Assembly (NCBI GenBank): GCA_963576725.1
Contig: OY755240.1
Coordinates: 36,296,629 to 36,360,628 of the forward strand
DNA from: Azorinus chamasolen
Taxonomy: Eukaryota; Mollusca; Bivalvia; Cardiida; Solecurtidae
Length of the DNA: 64,000 nt
Direction: 5' to 3'
The notes beneath the pieces are model-generated. The model had not been told where the DNA came from, did not search any database, and saw nothing but the letters and a program-made list of their open reading frames with translations. Shown piece after piece: positions 1 to 10,772 of this stretch (positions within the stretch are counted from its first letter, which is position 1; each line of letters begins with the position of its first letter). The position numbers and the translations under genes were made by a program.

Positions 1-1363
1 TACCCCTATTTCTTGAGCATTGTAGCATTTCTAGCTTTTGCTATGAACCAGTTGGTCATGTCTTTACTGGTAATTTTGATATCATTAAAGATATACGTCT
101 GAGGACCCTCCTACCTAAAGGACCTAAATATAGATTACCTTCCCTTATTGATTTTGACGCTTGTCGATTCATATTGCGGATGCTATTCAAGAATTTTGCA
201 TCAAATGGTGTCGACGAGAATATGCTAATGTAAATGCCCTTTCGGACTGGAAGAAATGTATTTTTTATATTATTGATACGCGTAATGCTTTTTACAAATC
301 AAATTACCACCTCGACCTAGAGTTACATTTCGCTGTTTGAAGAAAAAATCATTCAAATTATGTTCTTGCTCCTGCTGACAAGGCATCTAATAATGTAATC
401 ATTATTTGAAGATTTTATTATGTTGATGTTTTAAAGAAGGAGCTAACTGATTCACAAACTTATTCCTAGCATGTAATGCTGAAAAAGCTTTCTTTACTGA
501 CGAGCAAATGAAATATTACACTAATTGGACGTGCTCAGAGGTTTGCGAATAACTAACCTTTCTTTTGGATAACATATATTTGTACGTTATGGGAATGCCA
601 TATACCGTCAGGTAAAATTGGTATTTCTATGGGTACGAATTGTGCACCACTTGTCGCAGATTTGTTTTTGTACTGCTATGAGACAGATTCCATGTTGCGT
701 TTGAATCCTCAATCACAAGATGTTATAAAAGCCTTCAATGAAACTTGTCGATATTTGGATGATATTTTTAACTTAGATAACCCTTTCTTTGATGCTCTGA
801 TTCCTACAATTTATCCTAAAGAACTCAAATTGAATAAAGCTAACCCGTCCGACAATTATGCAGCGTTTCTTGATCTAGACCTTAAAATTGATAATGGAAT
901 GATTTCTTCTAAAATATATGACAAAAGAGATGATTTTGATTTTAATATTGTAAATTTTCCTCATCTTGACGGGGATGTTCCCCGTGCTCCATCTTACGGG
1001 GTTTATATATCTCAACTTATTCGTTTTGCTAGAGCTTGTTCATCTATTGACGATTTTAACAGTCGAAATCTCATTTTAACTGAAAAACTGCTTAAGCAAG
1101 GATATAGATACCACAAACTAAGAAAACCCTTCTCTAAATTTTACTATCGAAATCTCTCACTTATTTGCAGGTACCAATGTAATTTCAAGGCGCTTCTGCG
1201 ACACGGTATTTCACATCCGGAATTTTATGGTGATGTGATTTACAAACTTCGTAAAATTATTGGACATACCCATTTTCTCACTTATGTTAAAAATATGTTA
1301 AACAATTCATTAAAAAGGGATATGATCCTGTATTACTACAACATACTGCATGTTTGGTTGTGA
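1..1363 (+). pseudogene. Naiad reverse transcriptase, broken (lineage A)
   Basis: The open part (629-1363) shows RT motif B (MGTNCAPLVADLFLYCYE), the catalytic motif C as YLDD (near 760-772), FLDLDLKIDNG (motif D region), and the thumb block GVYISQLIRFARACSS, then HPEFYGDVIYKLRKI. Such enzymes copy their own RNA into DNA at nicked targets. Upstream (1-628) the frame is broken by a one-base insertion near 18, an internal deletion near 465 and further shifts. In-frame UGA codons lie at 14-16 (linker: TPIS-UGA) and 407-409 (NVIII-UGA-RFYYVDV, a position that is Cys in many Penelope-like RTs). The normal stop TAG before the SECIS-like hairpin has become TTA, so the frame now runs into the hairpin. 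Confidence 0.85.
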
Positions 1364-1431
1364 ACCCTTTTACAGTTGGCAATCACGCTGGCCTCTTTGC
1401 ATGTACGCCGACAAGAAATGTTTATTACTCT

Positions 1432-1478
1432 ATGAAGGCGACCTCTTAGATCCAGAAACGGAAGGAGAACGTCGGATA
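1432..1478 (+). promoter_or_regulatory. SECIS-like hairpin in Naiad 3' region (decayed)
   Basis: ATGA, then AGGCGACCTCTT, then AGA where intact copies have AAA, then a mini-hairpin, then AGGAGAACGTCG and GA. Same layout as the better copies at 2436, 51072 and 57877. The apical A-run is altered and one mini-stem pair is lost (TCCA against CGGA), in keeping with the decayed ORF. Confidence 0.6.
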
Positions 1479-1937
1479 TCTGTACTATTTCGTTTTTGTC
1501 GTACCCTTTATTACTTTTCTACAGTTACTCTGTTTGCAGCTCAATCATTGAGTACACTAGCGATAGGTGGATACAGTTTGTTCACTTAATTAGTTTCGTT
1601 ATACATGCACTTTACCACTGTATTTACCATCACGGTTGTTGTAGATTAGTCGGGGAGGGTATATGTTTATTTACACTGTTTTTCTTTTAGGGTGGGGATG
1701 GAATAAGTGTGAGGTTGGGCGCCCATAAACCGGTTTAACCCCCGGTGACTTTTGTCACTGACCGTTCCAAGGCGGTACTTCCATCTTCTTCCTATTATAT
1801 GTTTGTTTTGTCTTTGTGCGTCTCTTGGTGTTTTTATAGTTATGTACATTTGCTGTTTCCTTGTGTTGCTGTTCAGGCGGTTGTTTGTTTTGTATGTGGC
1901 GTTTCCTGCATGACTCATTTTAGTACTTTTATATAAC

Positions 1938-2329
1938 AGTTTAAACACCTGAAAAGATATAATCTCGGAACGAAAGAACATTTACCAGAGAAATCTAGAA
2001 CTGTAAGCCAAAGGCTAACGAATACCCCCCCCCCACCTGTCTGCTTGTCAGAACACCTATCATCAATCTGAACATATGTACATACAGACACGTGAAGAGA
2101 TTTAAAAACAATACATGCCTCAACCCAATTTATGTAATACAAATGAAGAATATTTCAGAGAAATAAGACCCTTTCATGAGGTTTTTGTCAAATCCAAAGT
2201 TCTAAAGCTAGGTACCTTTTCAGAAAAACATTAAGTTCAAGGACCATAACTCTGACAAAAATTATTCAACCAGACCGATATTTGAACTTAAGCTGTACCT
2301 CATCTAGATTTATTCAAGAGTTAGCTTGA
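1938..2329. repeat. Dispersed repeat between two Naiad copies, no gene seen
   Basis: The segment around 2225-2330 (phrases such as AACTCTGACAAAAATTATTC and AGCTGTACCTCATC) recurs in diverged form at about 3015-3110. I see no ORF of note. A poly-C run lies near 2027. Confidence 0.5.
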
Positions 2330-2945
2330 TCCTGTAGTACTACAACATACTGCATGTTTGGTTGTGAACCCTTTTACAGTTGGCAATCACGCTGGCCTCT
2401 TTGCATGTACGCCGACAAGAAAGGTTTAGTACTCTATGAAGGCGACCTCTTAAATCCAGAAATGGAAGGAGAACGTCGGATATCTGTATTATTTCATTTT
2501 TGTCGTACCCTTTATTACTTTTCTACAGTTACTCTGTTTGCAGCTCAATCATTGAGTACACTAGCGATAGGTGGATACAGTATGTTCAATTAAATGTTTT
2601 TTCGTTATACATGCACTTTACCATTGTATTTGCCATCGCGGTTGTTGTAGATTAGTCGGAGAGGGGATACGTTTATTTACACTGTTTTTCTTTTAGGATG
2701 GGGATGGAATAAGAGTGAGGTTGGGCGCCCATAAACCGGTTTAACCCCCAGTGACTTTTGTCACTGACCGTTCCAAGGCGGTACTTCCATCTTCCTCCTA
2801 TTGTATGTTTGTTTTGTCTTTGTGCGTCTCTTGTTTTTTTTTCTAGTTATGTACATTTGCTGTTTCCTTGTGTTGCTGTTCGGGCGAGTGTTTGTTCTGT
2901 ATGTGGTGTTTCCTGCATGACTCATTTTTGTACTTTTATGCCAAT
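2330..2945 (+). mobile_element. 5'-truncated Naiad insertion, lineage A
   Basis: Starts inside the last codons of the RT frame (GATCCTGTAGTACTACAAC) and runs through the C-terminal coding end ACTPTRKV plus TAG stop, SECIS-like hairpin and full 3' tail to about 2945. It closely matches the 3' end of the copy ending at 1937. 5' truncation is expected from target-primed reverse transcription. Confidence 0.85.
2436..2482 (+). promoter_or_regulatory. SECIS-like hairpin, well preserved
   Basis: TAG stop, 6 nt (TACTCT), ATGA, 12 nt (AGGCGACCTCTT), AAA, a 12-nt mini-hairpin (TCCA-GAAA-TGGA), 12 nt (AGGAGAACGTCG), GA. Pairing the two 12-nt arms in register gives 9 of 12 pairs with an internal loop at positions 6-7. 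This matches the form-2 eukaryotic SECIS plan, which directs UGA to be read as selenocysteine. Confidence 0.75.
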
Positions 2946-3355
2946 TATAAAGTTAATATCTGCAACCACTTCCAAATAAAGTCTGGAAAATCCCAAATTT
3001 GAAAAAAAAATTAAAGTTCAAAGGCAATAACTCTGGAAATAATTATTCAACCGATCTGAGATTGTAACATAAGCTGTAACTTATCGAGATTTATCTATCT
3101 CGAGTCAATTCCATAAAAAGTCCAGAAAACCGGAAGACATTGGTAGGGGACTAAAAAGAGGAGATAACTCCTGAAGTAGTGGTCCGATCATAACGGAAAT
3201 ATGCGGTGCACAGGTTTATGGCTATTCATGAACTTTCAACAAAATTGAAGCAAAACTGTAGAAGAAAAAGGCCGGACAAAATTGTGTCCACGGACGGACA
3301 GATGGACAGACGGACAGACAGACGGACAACCTGATTTCGTTGTCGGGGGTATAAT
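2946..3355. repeat. Dispersed repeats, no gene seen
   Basis: 3015-3110 is a diverged copy of 2225-2330. 3290-3335 is a GACGGACAGA-type microsatellite ending in a TCGGGGGTATAATAA-like tail, a repeat style common in bivalve intergenic DNA. No credible ORF. Confidence 0.5.
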
Positions 3356-4150
3356 AAAATGTTCCTTGCTTGTAATGTTCAACGTTCATTCTTTTCGAAT
3401 TCAGAAGTTGAACATTACACAATGTGGACTTGCCTTGATTTTTGTATCGTTTAGATATTGATGTGCCTTATGGGGATACTATATATCGTCAAGTTGTTGG
3501 TATACCCATGGGTACAAATTGTACCCCTCTTGTTGCAGATTTGTTTTTGTATTGCTATGAGAGGGATTTTATGCTTGGCTTAAAATACAAAAAATGAGTC
3601 ATGCAAGAAACACCACATACAGAACAAACAGCCGCCCGAACAGCAACACAAGGAATCAGCAATTGTACACAACTATAACAACATCAAGAGACGCACAAAG
3701 ACAAAACAAACATACCATAGGGGAAGATGGAAGTATCAACCTGATACACAGGCCGATATTGTTAATAATTTAATAAAACTTCAAGGTATTTAGACGATAT
3801 TTTGATTTTGGATAATCCTCATTTTGAAACTATGATTTCTTCGATTTACCTAAAAGAACTGTCTTTAAACAAAGCGAATCAATCTGACATCATTTTTAGA
3901 TTTGAATATTTCAATGATAAAGTTTCGTCCAAATATACAATAAAAGGGAATACTTCAATTTTAAAATTGTTAATTATCCTTTTCTAGATGGAGATGTGCC
4001 CCGTTCTACATCTTATTGGGTTTATATTTCTCAACTTATTGGGTTTGCCCGAGCCTGTTCTTAGCTAGAAGATTTAACAGTCGTAATTTAGTTATAACAG
4101 ATAAACGTCTTAAGCAAGGTTACATATATCAAAAACTCATTAGTAAATAC
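3356..4150 (+). mobile_element. Naiad RT fragment, lineage B, with a nested lineage-A tail
   Basis: Plus-strand lineage-B copy starting at the segment TFLACNVQRSFF..., with motif B (MGTNCTPLVADLFLYCYERDF near 3507-3570) and YLDDIL near 3789, then the DGDVPRSTSYWVYISQL block near 3990-4050. A lineage-A tail in reverse orientation (about 3584-3752, read by TGAGTCATGCAAGAAACACC) interrupts it between the segments GLK and PDTQADIVN. The frame carries a deletion after CLDFCIV near 3450 and other breaks, so this is a relic. At about 4150 it abuts a lineage-B copy on the opposite strand. Confidence 0.8.
3584..3752 (-). mobile_element. Nested Naiad lineage-A tail fragment
   Basis: Reverse complement of the lineage-A 3' tail, truncated inside the tail near GGAAGTATC; it splits the lineage-B RT frame. 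Flanking RT sequence resumes in order, so this is an insertion rather than a breakpoint. Confidence 0.75.
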
Positions 4151-4800
4151 AATTACAGGGAAAAGGTAATCCATGAGTCTGTTAGCTCATCCCGTTTCTG
4201 AATTTAAGAATATACCAACATAGAGTACCACCCTCGGCCTGTCATCGCACAAGCAAAGAGGGAAACGTAGCTTCCGACTGTAAATAGCTCAATAACCAAA
4301 TATAATGGGGTCATTACCTTTCTTCCTAAAGGTTTTAATGCGCTTTATAAATAAAACATGAAAGTGGATATGACCCCGAATTTTCCTAAGTTAGTTGATA
4401 ACATCATCATACAGTTCGTTCTGGGTGAGAAATAACTTCTTGCAGTAAAGTCCGTAGATTGTAATTATATTCACTAATGAGAGGTAATAAAATCTAGAAA
4501 ACGTTTTCCGAAGTTTGTGATATCTGTAAACTTGCTTTAAGTTTATCAGTTATAACTAAATTACGACTATTAAAATCTTCTAGCAAAGAACAGGCTCGGG
4601 CAAACCGAAAAAAGAGAAATATAACCCCCATAGGATGTAGAACGGGGTACATCTCAATCTAGAAAAGGATAATTAACACTTTTAAAATTAAAATCTTCCC
4701 TTTTAACGTATATTGTGGACGAAATTTAATCATTTGTAATGGAACGATTCAAATCTAAAATGGAAGACATACCTTCAGATTGGTTGGCTTTGTTTAAAGT
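4151..4800 (-). mobile_element. Naiad 3' fragment, lineage B, inverted against its neighbour
   Basis: Read on the minus strand it gives the RT C-terminal end (FACAMTGRG-like, stop, then TACTCT), a SECIS-like hairpin with ATGT instead of ATGA (about 4180-4226), and further RT blocks as far as KANQSEGMSSILDLN-like sequence near 4770. The copy is frameshifted. The tail-to-tail junction with the plus-strand copy is the inverted arrangement typical of Penelope-like elements. Confidence 0.7.
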
Positions 4801-5334
4801 TGAATAGGAACGCCAGGTAGAAAAAGCACATACGTATTATCTTTTTTAAAACGATGTGCCATTAAATCCAATCTACCTCGTAGAGTTGGAACCTGAAGTG
4901 GTCGTGTTTCTCGATATTATCTGAGAAACGCTAGTGATATTCATGGTTACTCTTGCGTGTAGTACAACCATTTTTGCAATTCCGTTTTTATTGCGACAAT
5001 ATACAAAAGGAACGATCTTCCTGAAAATGCAAGACACTCTTCTACTGCTACTGTTTTACTATTCATTCAAAACTTAATCATATTGCAATCTGCTAACCGT
5101 TCACAAATATTTTAACACAGTATCAGAAATTAGCATTTCCAAGCAAAGCGTTGTTATCACGACCTCTTCTCAAAGAACAACGCTGACACTACGCTAGATG
5201 CATGTGGGTCGTTAAAATGCATCCCGCTTCTTCATAAGTTGTTACTTATATGAATGCTGAAACTTTCGTTTCAATCCGTTTGTTCGTTTGTGTTATCATT
5301 GCAATACTCATGCACATTTTTTAAAAAAGTGTTA
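4801..5334. other. No gene recognised
   Basis: AT-rich sequence with no coding or repeat signal that I can name. It ends at the left pseudo-LTR of the large Naiad. Confidence 0.4.
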
Positions 5335-5739
5335 TGAAGTCATTTAAATGATGACGTCGCTTGTTTACCTCTAACGTTTATTTTCAAATCATTTCATTTT
5401 GGCAGACATCGTTATGCATGTTGTGGAGTTGTCTGGAGGGGGAATTTTATTTACATCTTGACTTTGGTGAAAGTGGGATAAGGACGAGGCTGTGTACCCG
5501 TAAACCAGGTTTAAGTCCCCCAGTAGATTATTTTGGTTACTGACCGTTCCAAGGCGGTACTCCTGCTTTCAGCTTATGGTCAATGTTGTTGTTTAATATG
5601 CTTAATGTTTAATGTTTTTCGTCTTGATATGCGTCCTGTTATGTTTTGTCTTGTGGCTTGACCGTTTCTTGTTTGATGGTGTTTGGTGCGGTGTCATTTC
5701 GTGTGTGGCTCTCCCTGTTTGACTATTTTTTCATATTTA
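5335..5739 (+). repeat. Left pseudo-LTR of the large Naiad
   Basis: Begins with an imperfect palindrome (TGAAGTCATTTAAATGATGA, continuing CGTC) and carries the tail box CTGACCGTTCCAAGGCGGTA near 5538. It equals the 3' terminal repeat, so it probably derives from the tail of a tandem copy. Confidence 0.8.
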
Positions 5740-6331
5740 CTAACACAATAGTGTTGTGTGTGCCGTATGGCGGCCGTAAAACGTCTCCCCGTACATACAA
5801 TCGATATTGTTATTTCTCCCCTTAAAGAGGGTGTTACTTACGTAATTTCATCATCACATATTCATCATCACCCTATGCACCACATGGTAGATTCTGTTTT
5901 CAGCGATATTTTGGGTCGATTTCCATCTGAATATTTGATTGTTTTACTTATTTAGTGTCGTAGTTCCATAGAACCAAAATTACTCACCCATTCATCTAGT
6001 TATCTATATCAAGTTTAATGTTTTATTACCTAATTAGTGTCGCAGTGCCATAGAGCTCTGCCTGCTCACTCTGACTGCCTTTCCATCTATATTTTCTGCG
6101 CTATTTGGCCTATTTATTGTCGCAGTAACAATACAATTTTTTAACAATTCATATATTTGGCACTATTTGACCTATTTAGGATCGCAGTGTTAAAGAGCCT
6201 AAACTTGCTCACATCAATGCACTATATAACCAATTTAAATCGCAGTGCCTAAGAGCCGAACTCGCTCTATTCATCTGAATACCCATGTATCGTTGAACAC
6301 AGTATGGTGCCCCTCTACTTATAACTAAATT
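5740..6331 (+). other. 5' untranslated region of Naiad with about four imperfect repeats
   Basis: 5765-5795 resembles the start of the dispersed GGCGGCCGTAAAA repeat found at 17.5 and 49.6 kb. 5930-6290 holds about four diverged units of 75-100 bp, each with a core like TATTTAGTGTCGCAGTGCC followed by ATAGAGC and CTCGCTCA. Function unknown; promoter or template-boundary roles are possible. Confidence 0.55.
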
Positions 6332-9300
6332 ATGAATACAACTACGAGCAAACTTCAAACTTTAAAACTACATTCTACGACATCTGTGCAAATTCCACAA
6401 AATGGTAATTTTAGATCGTTTCAACATTCATTGTGTTTAAAGCCACTAAACCTTTTTTTTGCAAAATCGTTTCACCTACCTTCTGTTTCTATTAATAACT
6501 GTTTTCACAATGGTCCAAAAGTGGTACTTTCTCCGTTAAATAAATCTATTCAGCATAGTACTGTAGTTAATATGATTCAAAATAAACGGATTTTTGCACG
6601 GAAGACGTAGAATGTATCCAACCATTGATAAGTGCAATGCTAAGAGGTGTATGTGCTGCAAATATCTATCTTGTAATTCTACCATTAAATCTACAATTAA
6701 TGGTAGAGTTTTTACCACAAAATTTACATCAAATATTAACTGTAAAACTTCTCATGTGATTTACGTTTTAACATGAAATGCACCACTTTGTGGTATACAA
6801 TATGTAGGACAAACTGGACGCTTACTAAAAACTAGATTTCGTGAGCATATATATCAATGCCGTAAAAATAAAATAAAAAGTTTTCTATACCAGCATTTTC
6901 GTAAATCGGGTCATTCATTTAAAGATATTACAGTTCAGCCAGTTGAACATCTTGTTTATGATTATAATTCTAAAAACAGCATCAAATCTACGGCCAGATT
7001 GATGGCAGAACTCAAATGGATAAAACAAATTACAGACACCTTTCCCTTTAGGCCTAAATGATAACATATATCAAACCGGAAATATTTCTAAAAACCCTAA
7101 CATTGATATATTTTCTATTTACTCAATTAGAAAACGAAAAACCAGACCACATGGTTTACGTCTAAACAGCAATATCAAACGCAAAGCTCGACTTAAAACG
7201 TCTGATTTACAAACTATACGTCTACAATCTGGTAAACATACTATGCTCTCTCGTCTATGTTCTTTGTCTATTTCTTCCATAAGAGACATTGATATAGAAG
7301 CAGACAAAGTGATCTTACGAACAGATCCTTTATATAATACAGCTTCTTTCATTCAGAACTACACTCGGCATGTTCTTCGACCACACGTTGATTTAGTGTC
7401 TGACCATAAAAGATATTTTTTGAAAATTCCTTTTGTTAATAAAGGTATAGATTTTATCAATATTTCGCGATAAAAACGTAATTAATACCATCCCAGCCTA
7501 TTTCAAAAATTTAGAATCTCCAATTATCTGCTATAAGTACAAAATACCTATTAGAAATACTATTTTTAATTATAATAAAATTGTATCGGACCTTAATATT
7601 GTAAATAGTACTCCTGTTAGTTGAAATTGTAATTCTTCTAAGTTCAGTTACGCCGAGGCTGGTCATGTTATTACAGGCAATTTTGACATTATCGAAAACA
7701 AACGTCTCCGTACTTTATTAACTAAGGGACCTAAATACAGACTACCTTCTTTGATAGATTTCGAAATCTGCCGTAGCAAACTTATAGAATCTTTGTTAGA
7801 CTTCAGTGTAAAATGGTGTCGCCGAGAACATGCAGACAATAGTGCCCTTACAAAATGGATAAAACAAATTTCAAATATAATGGATACACGTATCGCGTTT
7901 TACAAATCTAACATTCACCTTCTTCCGCCTAAACCTAAGACTTCAGTTCGCTTCTTAAAAAAGAGTATACAAGAATTTCACTCTAAATACGTGTTTGTCC
8001 CAGCTGATAAAGCGTCAAACAATGTAATTATAACTAAGACAAAGTCATATATTGTGGTCTCTAAATCTGAAAACGACATAATATCTGAACATGTTAATAA
8101 ATGTAAACAGTTCAATGCTGATATATTAATCACACATCATAAACTTCCGACAATGTACTGGATACCTAAACTCCATAAAACGCCATATAAATCGCGCTTC
8201 ATAGCAAACTCTGTCTCATGCACAACAACCGCACTATCCAAACTAATTACATCGTGTCTAACAGCGGTCAAAGAACATGTCAAGCGTTACTGCGATAAAG
8301 CTTATGAGCATTCAGGAATTAACCTTTTTTGGTCTATAAAAAACTCCAATGAGGTTTTAACTAAATTAAAAATCAAGCAACACCAAGCTAACACTATAAG
8401 CACATATGATTTTTCTACACTTTATACCACGTTACCACACGATCTAATAAAGATCAAACTTACTAATCTTATAAATAAAACATTTGCTAGAGAAAAAGTA
8501 TAATTTATTGCCTGTAATTGCGTTATTTACCAATGACATTACAAATAAATATACCTCGTGGACATGTTTAGATCTTTGTGACGCAATTACGTTTCTGTTA
8601 GACAATATATTTGTTCGTTTTGGTAATTCTGTTTATCGCCAGGTCATTGGTATTCCCATGGGAACCAACTGTGCTCCTTTAATTGCAGACTTGTTTTTGT
8701 TTTGATATGAACGGGATGTTATGCTTAACCTTAAAACCGATTCACAGGCGGATGTCTTCAATGCCTTTAACAATACAGCATGTTATTTAGACGACATATT
8801 TAATATAGATAACCCATACTTTGATTCTCTGATAACCTCAATTTACCCTAGAGGGCTCAAGCTTAATAAAGCAGATAGTTCTGACATATCTGCAGCCTTT
8901 TTAGATTTAAATTTATCTATAAACAATGGAACAATTTCTTCTGGAATTTATGACAAAAGGGATGACTTTAATTTTAAAATAGTTAACTATCCTCATTTGG
9001 ATGGGGGTGTTCCCCGTGCTACATGTTACGGTGTATACATTTCTCAGCTTATTCGTTTTGCTAGAGCTTGTTCCTCTGTTGATGATTTTAACAATCGTAA
9101 CCTTATTATCATTGAAAAACTACTAAAGCAGGGCTACAGATATGACAAACTTCGTAAAACATTTTCAAAATTTTACCACCGTAATGTTCTCATCAGCAAA
9201 TACAATTGTAATTTACGTACTTTTCTAAAGTTAGGTATTTCACATCCGGAGTTTTACGGTGATGTCATTTACAAACTTCGAAATATTATTGGACACACAT

Positions 9301-9455
9301 ATTTTAATACTTTGTTTGTCAAACGTATAAAACAATTCATTAAAAAGGGATATGACCCCTCTATATTGCAGCACACTACATGCTTGGTGGTCGACCCCTT
9401 TACAGTTGGTCATTATGCTTTCCTCTTTGCTTGTGCGACGACGGAAAAGGCTTAA
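6332..9455 (+). pseudogene. Naiad polyprotein: GIY-YIG endonuclease plus reverse transcriptase with UGA codons
   Basis: Read across shifts, the protein has an N-terminal segment (6332-6593), a Cys cluster (CNAKRCMCCKYLSC, about 6630-6675), GIY-YIG (CGIQYVGQTGRLLKTRFREH, about 6789-6850), a basic linker (SIRKRKTRPHG near 7123), S-UGA-NC (7619-7630), RT fingers (PADKASNN), MYWIPKLHKTPYKSRFIANS, motif A (TYDFSTLYTTLPH), motif B (IPMGTNCAPLIADLF) and motif C (YLDDIF, about 8786). It would nick a target and copy element RNA there. UGA at 6774-6776, 7622-7624 and 8703-8705 each sit at a Cys position of relatives, so I read them as candidate selenocysteine. True damage: shifts near 6594, 7029, 7465 and 8520, and TAA at 8501-8503. 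Stop TAA 9453-9455. Confidence 0.85.
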
Positions 9456-9461
9456 TACTCT

Positions 9462-9509
9462 ATGAAGATTCCCTCTTAAACCCGTTTACGGAGGGAGGAA
9501 ATTAGATAT
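9462..9509 (+). promoter_or_regulatory. SECIS-like hairpin of lineage C
   Basis: TAA stop, 6 nt (TACTCT), ATGA, 12 nt (AGATTCCCTCTT), AAA, mini-hairpin with CCG-TTTA-CGG, 12 nt (AGGGAGGAAATT), then AGAT. The two 12-nt arms pair 10 of 12 in register although their sequence differs from lineages A and B. One extra A precedes the 3' GA. Confidence 0.65.
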
Positions 9510-9731
9510 TTGTATTTTTCCAGTTCTGTCGTACCCCAAATGACTTCTCCACAGCTGCTCTGACCTCAGAATAGTCATCGAGTACATGTCTACGATGTCA
9601 AGTTTATTCTTTTTCAAACAAAACAGTTGTGCATACTTAATATCCACTAGTATTTGTATCTTCTTGCGATTTATTTTTTATAAAATGTCGGTGTAGAAGT
9701 GTTTCATATAGTTTTCCCGTACTTTTAAATT

Positions 9732-10137
9732 ATGACGTCATTTAAATGATGACGTCGCTTGTTTACCTCTAACGTTTATTTTCAAATCATTTCATTTTGG
9801 CAGACATCGTTATGCATGTTGTGAAGTTGTCTGGAGGGGGAATTTTATTTACATTTTGACTTTGGTGAAAGTGGGATAAGGACGAGGCTGTGTACCCGTA
9901 AACCAGGTTTAAGTCCCCCAGTAGATTATTTTGGTTACTGACCGTTCCAAGGCGGTACTCCTGCTTTCAGCCTATGGTCAATGTTGTTGTTTAATATGCT
10001 TAATGTTTAATGTTTTTCGTCTTGATATGCGTCCTGTTATGTTTTGTCTTGTGGCTTTAACATTTCTTGTTTGATGGTGTTTGGTGCGGTGTCATTTCGT
10101 GTGTGGCTCTCCCTGTTTGACTATTTTTCCATATTTA
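9732..10137 (+). repeat. Right pseudo-LTR and 3' tail of the large Naiad
   Basis: Same as 5335-5739. It starts with a palindrome, TGACGTCATTTAAATGATGA continuing CGTC (9733-9756), containing a perfect CRE-type site TGACGTCA at 9733-9740. The tail box CTGACCGTTCCAAGGCGGTA lies near 9938. Confidence 0.8.
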
Positions 10138-10257
10138 AACCAACTTGTCATCCATGTTTTTTTGTGCGGAAAAGTGCATTCCATATACATGATTCATTTA
10201 ATAATCAATTTAATCGATCATTTGTTCTTTGAAAGACGTACATTTTCTTCTTTCCAG

Positions 10258-10449
10258 ACAAAACATGAATCAGGATGGCAATCTTGGTGACATTCGCATA
10301 TTGTTTTCCAGATTTACCAATATTGCTACAGTTGTTTTGGACCTTAAGAGTACTTTGGATTATTTTACCGAAGTGGAGACAAATTACGTGAAAATGAAGT
10401 TTCAATCTTTGGTAAAGGCCAAAAGCAGAATCATCTTATTGCACGTCAA
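10258..10449 (+). CDS. NMDA-type ionotropic glutamate receptor, exon 1 of those seen (amino-terminal domain)
   Basis: Exon bounded by TTTCCAG and GTGAGT, entering on the third codon base and leaving two bases of a codon. The peptide includes SRFTNIATVVLDLKSTLDYF and KAKSRIILLHVK, matching the receptor amino-terminal (LIVBP-like) domain just before the conserved LTG block encoded by the next exon. This domain lies outside the cell and controls subunit assembly and allosteric inhibition. The six exons found join in frame (1042 nt, about 347 codons). Spacing of domains fits the NMDA receptor family. Whether it is GluN1-, GluN2- or GluN3-like is undecided: GxC-SVPC in exon 5 resembles GluN2, while IVWPG in exon 5 resembles GluN1. 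Upstream exons were not found in the window. Confidence 0.8.
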
Positions 10450-10772
10450 GTGAGTACAAGTTGTTATAATTTATCTAGCAATGATTTACATAATTGATAT
10501 CGCAACTAGTGATAATATCACATGAAGTGATAATATCATTGTCTTGCATTTGAATTCGGCTTTTTATATATAATTCGTCAATATGTAGACGGAAAACGAA
10601 ACATTCAGATTCTTTAGATTGGTATTACAAATGTGTTACTTGAATGGTTGTTATCCGGTAAAAACAATCCGGAAAACAAACCATTTTCTCGACATTTTTA
10701 TATGAACAAAATAAATGTTCTTAGTTTGTATAACAGTTAAAAAGTATTTGTAGTTTTGTGCAATGTTTTCAG

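Larger units (their letters stand above)
1..1937 (+). mobile_element. Naiad-type Penelope-like retroelement, lineage A, left part outside window
   Basis: Runs from the CxC linker region at the window edge through reverse transcriptase, a SECIS-like hairpin and the 3' tail, ending near the TGTACTTTTA-like terminus at about 1937. The tail (about 1600-1937) contains the box CTGACCGTTCCAAGGCGGTA shared by every Naiad tail here. The middle is rearranged: around 465 the sequence jumps from the segment after the VIII(UGA)R motif to a point just before motif B, so the RT finger and motif A coding part is deleted. It is a dead copy, but it preserves two UGA codons at positions that are cysteine or UGA in relatives. 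Confidence 0.85.
5335..10137 (+). mobile_element. Near full-length Naiad retroelement (lineage C) with pseudo-LTRs
   Basis: Direct repeats 5335-5739 and 9732-10137 (about 405 bp, only scattered differences) flank a 5' region, a single long damaged coding frame (6332-9455) and a SECIS-like hairpin. Order in the frame: N-terminal region, CCHH plus GIY-YIG endonuclease, basic linker, UxC motif, RT. This permuted order and the pseudo-LTRs match the Naiad clade of Penelope-like elements. About 4.8 kb in total. I could not define a target-site duplication. It lies just upstream of receptor exon 1. Confidence 0.85.

Noticed and set aside
9529..9590. Second stem (ATGACTT ... AAGTCAT) in the Naiad 3' region as the SECIS
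   Set aside because: It is not conserved in lineage A and lacks the apical A-run; the hairpin directly after the stop fits much better.
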